Source: Erwinia sp050410775 (lineage in GTDB: Bacteria > Pseudomonadota > Gammaproteobacteria > Enterobacterales > Enterobacteriaceae). Taken from it: a stretch of DNA of 64,000 nucleotides. Below are positions 25,392 through 32,643 of the stretch, one piece after another (the first letter of the stretch is position 1; each line of letters starts with the position of its first letter). Position numbers and translations under genes: made by a program. Under the pieces are notes generated by a model. The model saw only the letters and a program-made list of their open reading frames with translations. It had not been told where the DNA came from and ran no database searches. The stretch lies in the NCBI RefSeq assembly GCF_050410775.1, contig NZ_CP191229.1; one strand, written 5' to 3'.

Positions 25392-25891
25392 ACTTTCGGC
25401 TCCGGCATCTGCAGCGGCTCGTTGATTGGGTAGCCCGGCCGGCCGGGGCTCACACAGCTGGTGGTTACTTTCACCTCATCACAGGGCATAAAGTGCACCG
25501 TGATACCGCAGGTTTTTTGCCCCGTATAGTCCGGTACCGGTACCACCGTGCTGTGCTGCCGATTATTAGCACTCATTTTTTTTTCCCAAGCCAAATACTT
25601 TTCTGTATCGGCAAATCCTGGAAACCCTTTTGTTGAGGCTTCTCCGCTTTCCCAATCAACCTTAACCGTCATTCCGGGCCGCCACTTCGCCGGCACGCCA
25701 TAGCAGCAGCCGCCGCCGCCGCCCTGCCAGGGTCCAATAGCATCAATGCCGGACTGACCATCGACGCTGAAATGATTGATTGCCCATTTGGTATGGTTGA
25801 CTGCCTCTATGGTTCCCGCCGTCGCCACAGACTGAATGCAGCCCATTAACAGAAGAGCTCCCAACAACGCCAGATAATGTCGTATTTTCAT
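25379..25891 (-). CDS. DUF3304-type immunity lipoprotein, copy 4 (intact, most diverged)
   Basis: 170 residues, first of the four in transcription order, 57 bp after the DUF4123 gene. Signal peptide with lipobox LLMGC. The A-tract (plus-strand T 25576-25584) has nine bases, so the frame is open. It shares the TKWAINHFSVDGQSGID and GGGGGCCYGVP sections with the other copies but differs around the signal/mature junction, after DWE (SGEASTKGFPGFADTEKYLAW), and near the C terminus (SPGRPGYPINEPLQ). It may give immunity to a different Tle1 variant; this is inference from the pattern of change. Confidence 0.8.
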   Translation of the reverse strand: MKIRHYLALLGALLLMGCIQSVATAGTIEAVNHTKWAINHFSVDGQSGIDAIGPWQGGGGGCCYGVPAKWRPGMTVKVDWESGEASTKGFPGFADTEKYLAWEKKMSANNRQHSTVVPVPDYTGQKTCGITVHFMPCDEVKVTTSCVSPGRPGYPINEPLQMPEPKVCPK

Positions 25892-25948
25892 TTTGCATTC
25901 CTTGTCTGGCTGCTCCTCCGGAAGGCGAGCAGCCAGATGATCCCACTT

Positions 25949-26734
25949 TCAGACTTCTGCTGAAGGCCGTCCGGTCAGGGTCCCAATCACCCAATCTTCG
26001 CGCTCTTTATCCAGTATCATCCCTTTGGCGGTGGCTGAGAGCATACCTTTGAAGCAGGCAGTAAACCGTTCATCCTGCGAGGCAAATCCAGTATCGGGAA
26101 CATCCCGATGGCGAAGCATCAGCTTGACGTCGCAGATGCACATCAGGGCTTCAAACTGGCTATCGCGCAAAGCGATGTTCTGACACTTCTCGTTGATTGC
26201 GGGCTGTGTTCCCTGCCCCATCAGCAATCCCGGCTTCTCGTCGAGATCCAGCCAGCTCCAGAACAGTGCCGGACGCTGCAACTGGGCCTGCTGATCCGGT
26301 TCCAGAATATGAGAAAACAGATAAGGGAAAATACGGGCATCAAAGTATCTGAACAGCCCTGCACGTCCCTCATGTGTCGCATCGGTGCAGGCAGTTAACC
26401 ATTCAGCCAGAGTAGTGAAAGGCCAGGGAGAACAGAGCACCAACAGCGGGGCTGTCTTTTGTACTTTCTGAGCCAGCTCAATAAACCACTGCTTCTGCTG
26501 AGGATCGTTTAAAGAGATCCTGATTAACAGCGGCGACTCTTCAGGCAGGGCATCTTCCGGCAAGCCCTGGTAGAGAGACCGCCATACCAGAGGCGGTGAA
26601 AAATCACGCAGTACAGGGATGACGGAAAAATCGATACCGCACTGGTCGAGAATAAAATCAAGGTGGGCCATTTTTATATCAGCGCAGGTTTGCTGCAGCT
26701 GATTCACCCAGTCAGTGATATGGGCCGTGTTCAC
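25949..26734 (-). CDS. DUF4123 T6SS adaptor/chaperone
   Basis: 261 residues, beginning with GTG directly after the TAA of vgrG. Features of DUF4123 are the N-terminal LDFILDQCGIDFSVIPVL, the central WPFTTLAEWLTACTDATHEGRAGLFRYFDARIFPYLFSHIL, and a helical C-terminal part. These proteins help load a specific effector onto its VgrG. The place between vgrG and the Tle1/immunity array suggests it loads the Tle1 phospholipase. Confidence 0.85.
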   Translation of the reverse strand: MNTAHITDWVNQLQQTCADIKMAHLDFILDQCGIDFSVIPVLRDFSPPLVWRSLYQGLPEDALPEESPLLIRISLNDPQQKQWFIELAQKVQKTAPLLVLCSPWPFTTLAEWLTACTDATHEGRAGLFRYFDARIFPYLFSHILEPDQQAQLQRPALFWSWLDLDEKPGLLMGQGTQPAINEKCQNIALRDSQFEALMCICDVKLMLRHRDVPDTGFASQDERFTACFKGMLSATAKGMILDKEREDWVIGTLTGRPSAEV

Positions 26735-29113
26735 TTATGCCTCCCTTGGCACAAAGCCCTGTGCCAGCCGCTGCGCCTTTTTCAGACACTCTTTGCATAC
26801 TGACGAAGGCAATTCTGACAGCGGATAATCCTCACTCGCCGGGCCCTGTAATTTATGTTGCCCTTTGAGGCTTAACAGGCCTGGACCATGCACGTTGATT
26901 TCGCCCTGTGGCGTGAGCTTGATGTAAGCGCCGCCGCAGGCAAGCGTGATCCCATTCTTTGCCGTCAGCTGCAGGTGCCCCTGGGTGGACTGCACCGTGA
27001 CATCCTTCATTGATGTGAGCGACAGCGTATCCGCGTGGGATTCCACCGCCAGCGGGCCTTTGGCAGAGACCAGACGCATACCTTCCTGGTGAGCCAGAAT
27101 AGAGATAGCCTGGCTGGCATTGACGGAGTAACGCTGCGCCGCGCTGAGATTAACCTCCCCGAGGCTTTGCAGGTACAAACCTTTCCCTGTATGCACCACT
27201 GCCGTTTCCGGTGTGACGGCGGCAATCCCTTTCGGCGCAGACATCAACAAAGTCGGTTCTTTGAGTACGCTGGCTCCTGAAACAAGCGCCTGAAGGGGTT
27301 GTGCATCCGGTGCGAAGTTTTGGTGGGTCCTTGCAAGCCCCCCCCATTCTGCAACCTGATTTACCGCACCTTTCAACAGGCTGATCGCTTGCTCCATCGC
27401 CAGAACGTCGCCCTGCGCCTTTGCCTGCCCGTCCGCCGAGATAAATATCCCTTTCTGCGCGCGAATGGCCCCCCAGCTGTCAGTCCTGAGCTCAAAGCCC
27501 TCACCGCGCTTCTGCTTCTCCGCATCCACTAAATGCCCGAGATTCAGCTGACTCTTGCCGCCGTACTCGGTGGAAACCTTGATATGCTCTTTCCCGCGTT
27601 CATCATCAAGGCGGATTTTATTGTTTGCCGGGGTGCGCAGCACGTTGCGCCTGTAGTTGCGGATGGTGACGGGGTCCGGATGCGCGGAATCGTGCAGCGC
27701 GCCCGCGATATAGGGCCGGTCCGGATTGCCGTCCTCAAAGCCAATCGCCACTTCGGTGCCCGCCAGCAGCGGCAGGTGCAGGCCATAAGTGTCTCCCGCA
27801 TAGGGGCGGGACTGACGGACCCACAGGCTCTCAAAGCCGGTTTCCCAGTTATCACGGTCGAACAGTATGCTGACGCGGTAGCGGCCATCTTTGTCGATAT
27901 GGCCGTAGGTGTCGTTTTCAGTGGTGCTGGTCACGCGCGCCGGCAGGGTGCCGGCCATCACCGGACGGCGGCCCGGCTCAGGGCGGAAACCAACATCACT
28001 GCTGTCCGGGATGCCCTCAAAATGCACGGTGAAATCCCGGTCACGGCGGGCGTGGCTGGTCATCGCCGTCACCAGCACGCCCTGACTGAACACCTCCGCC
28101 ACTTCATCGCCGCCGGTGACGTTCAGCACCTGCCCGGGGGAGAGTACCGGGCAGCTGGTGATGGCGCTGAGCCGGGTCTGCCCGTTGAGGTGGCGTTCGT
28201 GGCGCACGCGGGCATAAAACGCGCCGGACTCCGGTGCAGGATTGCGGTCATATACGCTGCCCGGTGCCAGGTAGTTGTCGGCCCAGTGATAGGCATCGCC
28301 GTAGGTGGTGGTGTCGTCCCGCGTCGCGTCCACCAGGACGTTCATATCTTCCGTGGCCTGGCGGTAGTTGTAGTCGCGGGTGCTGACCTGCTTCTGCACC
28401 ACGCGGTGATGGCATTCCATTCCCCACACCGAGTCCATACCCTGCGAATGCTGCCCGGATGGCGGCACCGACGGCAGCGTCAGGCCCTTCTCATAGCCCT
28501 GCTGGCTGTCGTAAAACGCCACCACGTCGATATTCAGTCGCGTGTCGGTGGTGAAGCGGAACCAGATACCCACCTCGCCCAGCAGGCGGGTGATGAAGTG
28601 CAGGTCATCCTCGCCATACTGCATCACCTGCTCGCGGCGCGGGTAATCCTTCGTCAGGGAGAACAGGAAATCCTGACCGCGCATGTTATGACGCTCGCGG
28701 AGGATTTTTTCGGCTATCTGCGGGACGGACATATCCTGATAGATGGCGTTCTGGTGCGAGCGGTCCAGCAGCGCCAGGCGCGGCTGGAGCGTCAGGGCGT
28801 AACGGGTTTCATCTTCTGAGGTGCTGAGGCGTTCAAAACCCGTGACCACGCCCTGAATCACCCGCACCGGCTGCTGCATCCTGATACCAAACCCCTGGTC
28901 GACCGGCGCCTGTAGCGTCAGGGAGCCGGCTTTCATCAGCATCATCTCTTTGCTGATAGCGTGGTCTGCGCTGGTGAACTCCACCCGGTAGCGGAACGGC
29001 CGGCTCAGGGCTTCCTGCCCTTCAAAGGCCAGCACGTCCAGTTTCGGCTCACATCCTTTTACCGCCAGCAGATGGTGGTTATGGCTGAATCTGATGCCGG
29101 GGTTTGTACTCAT
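26735..29113 (-). CDS. vgrG: T6SS spike protein VgrG (TssI)
   Basis: 792 residues. The gp27-like base has FSHNHHLLAVKG...LDVLAFEGQEALSRPFRYRVEF; the gp5-like part has RVSILFDRDNWETGFESLWVRQSRPYAG and TEVAIGFEDGNPDRPYIAGALHDSAHPDP; a DUF2345-type beta-helix needle follows. The last ~30 residues include CKECLKK and form a short tail, not an obvious enzyme domain. VgrG trimers tip the Hcp tube and carry cargo. It overlaps clpV by 4 bp and abuts the DUF4123 adaptor, so its cargo is probably the Tle1 encoded downstream, perhaps with the PAAR protein. Confidence 0.93.
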   Translation of the reverse strand: MSTNPGIRFSHNHHLLAVKGCEPKLDVLAFEGQEALSRPFRYRVEFTSADHAISKEMMLMKAGSLTLQAPVDQGFGIRMQQPVRVIQGVVTGFERLSTSEDETRYALTLQPRLALLDRSHQNAIYQDMSVPQIAEKILRERHNMRGQDFLFSLTKDYPRREQVMQYGEDDLHFITRLLGEVGIWFRFTTDTRLNIDVVAFYDSQQGYEKGLTLPSVPPSGQHSQGMDSVWGMECHHRVVQKQVSTRDYNYRQATEDMNVLVDATRDDTTTYGDAYHWADNYLAPGSVYDRNPAPESGAFYARVRHERHLNGQTRLSAITSCPVLSPGQVLNVTGGDEVAEVFSQGVLVTAMTSHARRDRDFTVHFEGIPDSSDVGFRPEPGRRPVMAGTLPARVTSTTENDTYGHIDKDGRYRVSILFDRDNWETGFESLWVRQSRPYAGDTYGLHLPLLAGTEVAIGFEDGNPDRPYIAGALHDSAHPDPVTIRNYRRNVLRTPANNKIRLDDERGKEHIKVSTEYGGKSQLNLGHLVDAEKQKRGEGFELRTDSWGAIRAQKGIFISADGQAKAQGDVLAMEQAISLLKGAVNQVAEWGGLARTHQNFAPDAQPLQALVSGASVLKEPTLLMSAPKGIAAVTPETAVVHTGKGLYLQSLGEVNLSAAQRYSVNASQAISILAHQEGMRLVSAKGPLAVESHADTLSLTSMKDVTVQSTQGHLQLTAKNGITLACGGAYIKLTPQGEINVHGPGLLSLKGQHKLQGPASEDYPLSELPSSVCKECLKKAQRLAQGFVPREA

Positions 29114-31776
29114 AATGCCTCTCCTCTGGCTCCGCTAAACTCAAGCGCAATTCCCTCTTCCTCACTCCAGTCCAGCGTCAGCAGGGCTGGCTTCTGCTGC
29201 GCCGCCAGATAAGTGAGCAGTTGCTGACTCAGAACCGGCAGGATCTGCTGATTCAGCAGGCTGTCGACGTTACGCGCGCCGGTGTCCGGCAGCAGGCATG
29301 CGGCGGTCAGGGCGTCGTAGAGAGGCGCTGTGATATGGGTGGTCAGGCCGTAGTGCCGATGTAAGCGATTACTGACATGCGACAGCTTCATCTCTACGAT
29401 GGTGCGCATGGCAGGCTTACTCAGCGGACGGTAAATCACCGTCTGGAAGCGCGCCAGTAGCGCAGGCTGGAAGTGGTCACGTAACACCGGACGCAGCAGT
29501 TCGTGCAGATCGCTCTCAGTCGCCTCCGGCTGTTCATCCAGCAGCTGCATAATGAGGTCACTGCCAAGGTTGGAGGTCATCAGGATGACGGTATTACGGA
29601 AGTCGATTTCACGCCCTTCGCCGTCGCGCATAAACCCGCGGTCAAATACCTGGTAGAACAGGTTCATCACGTCCCGGTGCGCTTTTTCCACCTCATCCAG
29701 CAGCACCACGCTATAGGGGCGTTTGCGTACCGCTTCGGTAAGAATGCCGCCCTGTCCGTAACCCACATAGCCCGGAGGAGAACCCTTTAACTGGGAAACG
29801 GTATGCGGCTCCTGATACTCAGAAAGATTAATGGTGATAAGGGATTTTTCACCGCCGTACAGGCAGTCAGCCAGCGCCAGCGCCGTTTCGGTTTTGCCCG
29901 TGCCGCTCGGTCCGACCAGCAGGAACACGCCCTGCGGGCCGTTCTCAGAAGTCAGGCCGGTTTTGGCGGCGCGCAGTCGCTGCGCAATGGCGTTAAGCGC
30001 CACGTCCTGGCCCACCACCCGCTTGCCAATTTCCGCTTCCAGCGTCAGTAGTTCCGTCTGCTCGTCCTTCATTAATGAAGAGAGCGGGACGCCGGTCCAG
30101 TCGGCAATCACATTGGCTAGGGTGCGGGCATCGACATCCACCTGAACCAGCACCTCATCCTGTTGCAGGTTTTTCAGCTGCTGTTGCCGCTCATGGATAT
30201 CCGCCTGATGACCCTTCTCTGAACGGAGAGCCTGACGGCAGGCCATCAGCGCCTGCGCAGCCGTTTTTTCTTCCCTGAAATGAGCCTGCTGTTCATCTGC
30301 CTCGCTTGCCAGTTTACCGCGCAGCTGTTCGAGAGCAGCCAGGCGCCCGTCGCGATCGTTCCCGCCCACGGCAATATCTTCCAGCAAAGCCTGCTGTTCC
30401 AGCTCCAGTGCGGTCAGCTGTGCTTTCAGCTGAGTAATGGCTTCCGGTACGGTGTCGAGGCTCATGCGCACGCGGGCGCTCGCGGTATCAAGCAAATCCA
30501 CCGCCTTATCCGGAAGCTGGCGGCCTGTCAGATAGCGGCGGGAGAGCGTCACGGCAGCACGCACGGCATCATCGGTGATATGCACGCCGTGGTGCTCTGC
30601 ATAGCGGGACTTCAGCCCCCTGAGCATCAGACAGGCGGTATCGTCGTCCGGTTCATCAACTTTGACCATCTGGAAACGACGCTCCAGCGCGGCGTCGCGC
30701 TCAAAGTACTGTTTGTATTCGCTCCAGGTGGTGGCGGCAATGGTGCGCAGCTCGCCCCTTGCCAGCGCCGGTTTCAGCAGATTCGCCGCGTCCGCGCCGC
30801 CCGCCTGGTTACCCGCACCGATAATGGTGTGGGCTTCATCAATAAACAGCAGCACCGGAGCCGGGGAGCGCTGCACTGCCTCAATCACGTTCTTCAGCCG
30901 CTGTTCAAATTCCCCTTTCACGCCCGCGCCCGCCTGTAACAGGCCGAGGTCAAGGGTGCGGAGTGACACCGGCTTCAGGCTTTCCGGCACATTGCCTTTG
31001 GCAATACGCAGCGCCAGCCCTTCCACCAGCGCGGTTTTCCCCACGCCCGGCTCGCCGACCAGAATCGGGTTGTTCTTGCGGCGGCGGGAGAGAATATCCA
31101 CCATCTGGCGGATCTCAGTATCACGACCAAATACCGGATCGATTTTTCCTTCCTTTGCTTTGGCGGTAACGTCGAGGGTGAATTTATCCAGCGCGTTCTG
31201 CAGCGCAGGATCCAGTCCGCCCTCCCTGATTTCGGCCTCTACCGGGCGACCGACAAACTCAACTTCACCGCCGTGACGCTGTGCCAGTTCCGCTTCCAGC
31301 TGCACGTCCGGCCGCTCTTCGGACTGCGCATCAAGCAGCGGGCGCAGGCGTTCCAGCTGGCTCTGCCCCAGGGTCAGCAGCGGCCAGAGGCCATCACAGC
31401 GCACCAGATCTGGCTCAGCCACCAGCACCATCAGCAGATGCTGGCTGCGGATCTGCTCTTCCCCGGCCAGCGACGCCAGCAGCCAGGCCTTTTGCAACCA
31501 CTGGATCAGGCTGCCGGAAAGCTGGGGGCGCTGGCGTACCGAACGGGGGATCTTATCCAGCCAGCCCAGTAAATCCTGCCACAGGGCATCCATATCCCAT
31601 TCGTAGCGGCGCGCCAGCACGGTGAGATCCCCTTCGCCCTGCTCAAGCAGCTTCAGCAGCCAGTGCTCCGGCAGGATTTCGGCGTGCGCACGACTCTGGC
31701 ACAGGGATGCCGCGCCTTCCATCGCCCGGGCGCAGTAAGGGTTAAGACGACGTAACAGGAGGGCTGAATTTTCCAT
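29110..31776 (-). CDS. clpV: T6SS sheath-disassembly ATPase ClpV (TssH)
   Basis: About 888 residues from ATG 31776 (MENSALLLRRLNPYCARAME), chosen because a purine-rich ribosome site (AGAGAGAG) lies just before it; the upstream ATG at 31806 adds ten residues not typical of the family. N domain, then AAA1 with Walker A GEPGVGKTA and Walker B LLFIDEAH, a coiled middle domain, and AAA2 with Walker A GPSGTGKTE and Walker B VVLLDEVEKAH. It strips contracted TssBC sheath for reuse. It is separated from hcp by a terminator and an ERIC element and may need read-through or its own promoter. Confidence 0.93.
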   Translation of the reverse strand: MENSALLLRRLNPYCARAMEGAASLCQSRAHAEILPEHWLLKLLEQGEGDLTVLARRYEWDMDALWQDLLGWLDKIPRSVRQRPQLSGSLIQWLQKAWLLASLAGEEQIRSQHLLMVLVAEPDLVRCDGLWPLLTLGQSQLERLRPLLDAQSEERPDVQLEAELAQRHGGEVEFVGRPVEAEIREGGLDPALQNALDKFTLDVTAKAKEGKIDPVFGRDTEIRQMVDILSRRRKNNPILVGEPGVGKTALVEGLALRIAKGNVPESLKPVSLRTLDLGLLQAGAGVKGEFEQRLKNVIEAVQRSPAPVLLFIDEAHTIIGAGNQAGGADAANLLKPALARGELRTIAATTWSEYKQYFERDAALERRFQMVKVDEPDDDTACLMLRGLKSRYAEHHGVHITDDAVRAAVTLSRRYLTGRQLPDKAVDLLDTASARVRMSLDTVPEAITQLKAQLTALELEQQALLEDIAVGGNDRDGRLAALEQLRGKLASEADEQQAHFREEKTAAQALMACRQALRSEKGHQADIHERQQQLKNLQQDEVLVQVDVDARTLANVIADWTGVPLSSLMKDEQTELLTLEAEIGKRVVGQDVALNAIAQRLRAAKTGLTSENGPQGVFLLVGPSGTGKTETALALADCLYGGEKSLITINLSEYQEPHTVSQLKGSPPGYVGYGQGGILTEAVRKRPYSVVLLDEVEKAHRDVMNLFYQVFDRGFMRDGEGREIDFRNTVILMTSNLGSDLIMQLLDEQPEATESDLHELLRPVLRDHFQPALLARFQTVIYRPLSKPAMRTIVEMKLSHVSNRLHRHYGLTTHITAPLYDALTAACLLPDTGARNVDSLLNQQILPVLSQQLLTYLAAQQKPALLTLDWSEEEGIALEFSGARGEAL

Positions 31777-31910
31777 GAATCTCTCTCTTTGTCGGTTCCT
31801 GGACACGCTACCGCCCCTCGCTGCTTCCCGTTAAGGGGACCAAAGCGCATGCGGCGGGGCTGGCAGTTTGTGGGTTTCTTTGCTCAACGCCCGCACCGCA
31901 GACGCTCAGC

Positions 31911-31938
31911 AAAAAACGGGCAAAAATTACTGCCCGTT
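31911..31938 (-). terminator. Rho-independent terminator between hcp and clpV
   Basis: An 8-bp stem (31915-31922 with 31931-31938), 8-nt loop, followed on the minus strand by six T (31911-31916). Placed downstream of hcp, it would let hcp mRNA accumulate above that of clpV and the later T6SS genes. Confidence 0.8.
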
Positions 31939-31945
31939 GGTCGTT

Positions 31946-32136
31946 GCTCTAAATAGTTCGCGTTGAAGCAAGGCGGCAAGTTCGTGACAAATTCGTCAGG
32001 AACGGATTTGAACAGCCAAAGGCTGCCTTCGGTGAGGGACATGGATGTCCCTCATTAATCCCCGGGAGCATAGATAACTATGTGACCGGGGTGAGCGAAC
32101 GCAGCCAACGCCGCTACAGCGCGAAATATGACGGGC
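31946..32136. repeat. ERIC element with a 70-bp internal insertion
   Basis: The stretch holds the ERIC landmarks: GTTGAAGCAAGGCGGCAAG near the left end, TCCCCGGGAGC and GTGACCGGGGTGAGCG as the central inverted repeat, then CGCAGCCAACG and a TATGACGGG-type right end. Compared with the consensus, 70 bp (about 31988-32057) interrupt it between GTTCGTGA and ATCCCC. ERIC elements with insertions of about this size are known in enterobacteria. The insert contains an 8-bp hairpin (GAGGGACA with TGTCCCTC). The right end touches the hcp stop codon. Orientation was not assigned. Confidence 0.85.
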
Positions 32137-32138
32137 AA

Positions 32139-32630
32139 TTACGCGGTGGCGCGTTCGTTCCACGAATCGGAATGAATGATGTTGCCGTCTTTGTAGGTCC
32201 AGGTGATTTTTTCGTAGCGCAGCTCGACCTGCTCCAGATGGTTATGCTTCTCGAAAGCCGGATCCTTGACGTCATGCATCACCGGATTCACCTTCACCAC
32301 CTTCACGTTTTCCAGCTTCGTGTTGAAGTACTCCACCTCCTGGCCGGCATCGTTAATGCGGTACCATTTGAACTCGGCCGATTTCAGGGTCTGGCCGCTG
32401 GTCACCGCCTTGTACAGATACGGGCTGGAGGAGTCGATCTCCTTGGTGAAGCAGAAAGGCGTGTGGATACGGGTGCCGGTCAGCTTGCCGGTGTTGTTGT
32501 CGGTCGGGATGTACAGCTTGTGTTTCTGGGCCACCACTTCGATGCTGCCTTCACGATCCTGCACGTCTACGGCCCCTTTGATGTCCGCGCCGCCGTCGTC
32601 CTTCAGCCAAAGATAAACGGGTATTGCCAT
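32139..32630 (-). CDS. hcp: T6SS tube protein Hcp (TssD)
   Basis: 163 residues from ATG 32630 (MAIPVYLWLKDDGGADIKGA), with a GGAG ribosome site; the longer upstream frame is the tail of the OmpA-like gene region and is discarded. Hcp features are SIEVVAQKHKLYIPTDNNTGKLTGTRIHTPFCFTKEIDSSSPYLYKAV and the late NPVMHDVKDP...EQVELRYEKITWTY. Hexameric rings stack into the tube pushed out by sheath contraction, and the pore can hold small effectors. The ERIC element and a terminator follow immediately. Confidence 0.95.
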   Translation of the reverse strand: MAIPVYLWLKDDGGADIKGAVDVQDREGSIEVVAQKHKLYIPTDNNTGKLTGTRIHTPFCFTKEIDSSSPYLYKAVTSGQTLKSAEFKWYRINDAGQEVEYFNTKLENVKVVKVNPVMHDVKDPAFEKHNHLEQVELRYEKITWTYKDGNIIHSDSWNERATA

Positions 32631-32643
32631 GATGTTTCTCCAT

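Larger units (their letters stand above)
22822..25891 (-). repeat. Tandem effector-fragment/immunity array (unit about 852 bp)
   Basis: Lipoprotein starts at 25891, 25056, 24203 and 23351 give steps of 835, 853 and 852 bp. Each complete unit is a lipoprotein gene (about 530 bp), a 258-bp tle1 5' fragment overlapping it by 13 bp, and a 77-bp linker with a hairpin. The last unit joins the full tle1. This is what repeated unequal duplication with a breakpoint at tle1 codon 79 would leave. The near-identity of the units shows recent duplication or homogenisation. Confidence 0.9.

Noticed and set aside
22822..25891. The array as a CRISPR or simple satellite repeat
   Set aside because: Units are about 852 bp and coding, without short regularly spaced direct repeats.
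27533..28819. 428-codon plus-strand open frame
   Set aside because: Lies wholly antisense to vgrG, has no domain features, and reflects the third-position GC bias of the real gene.
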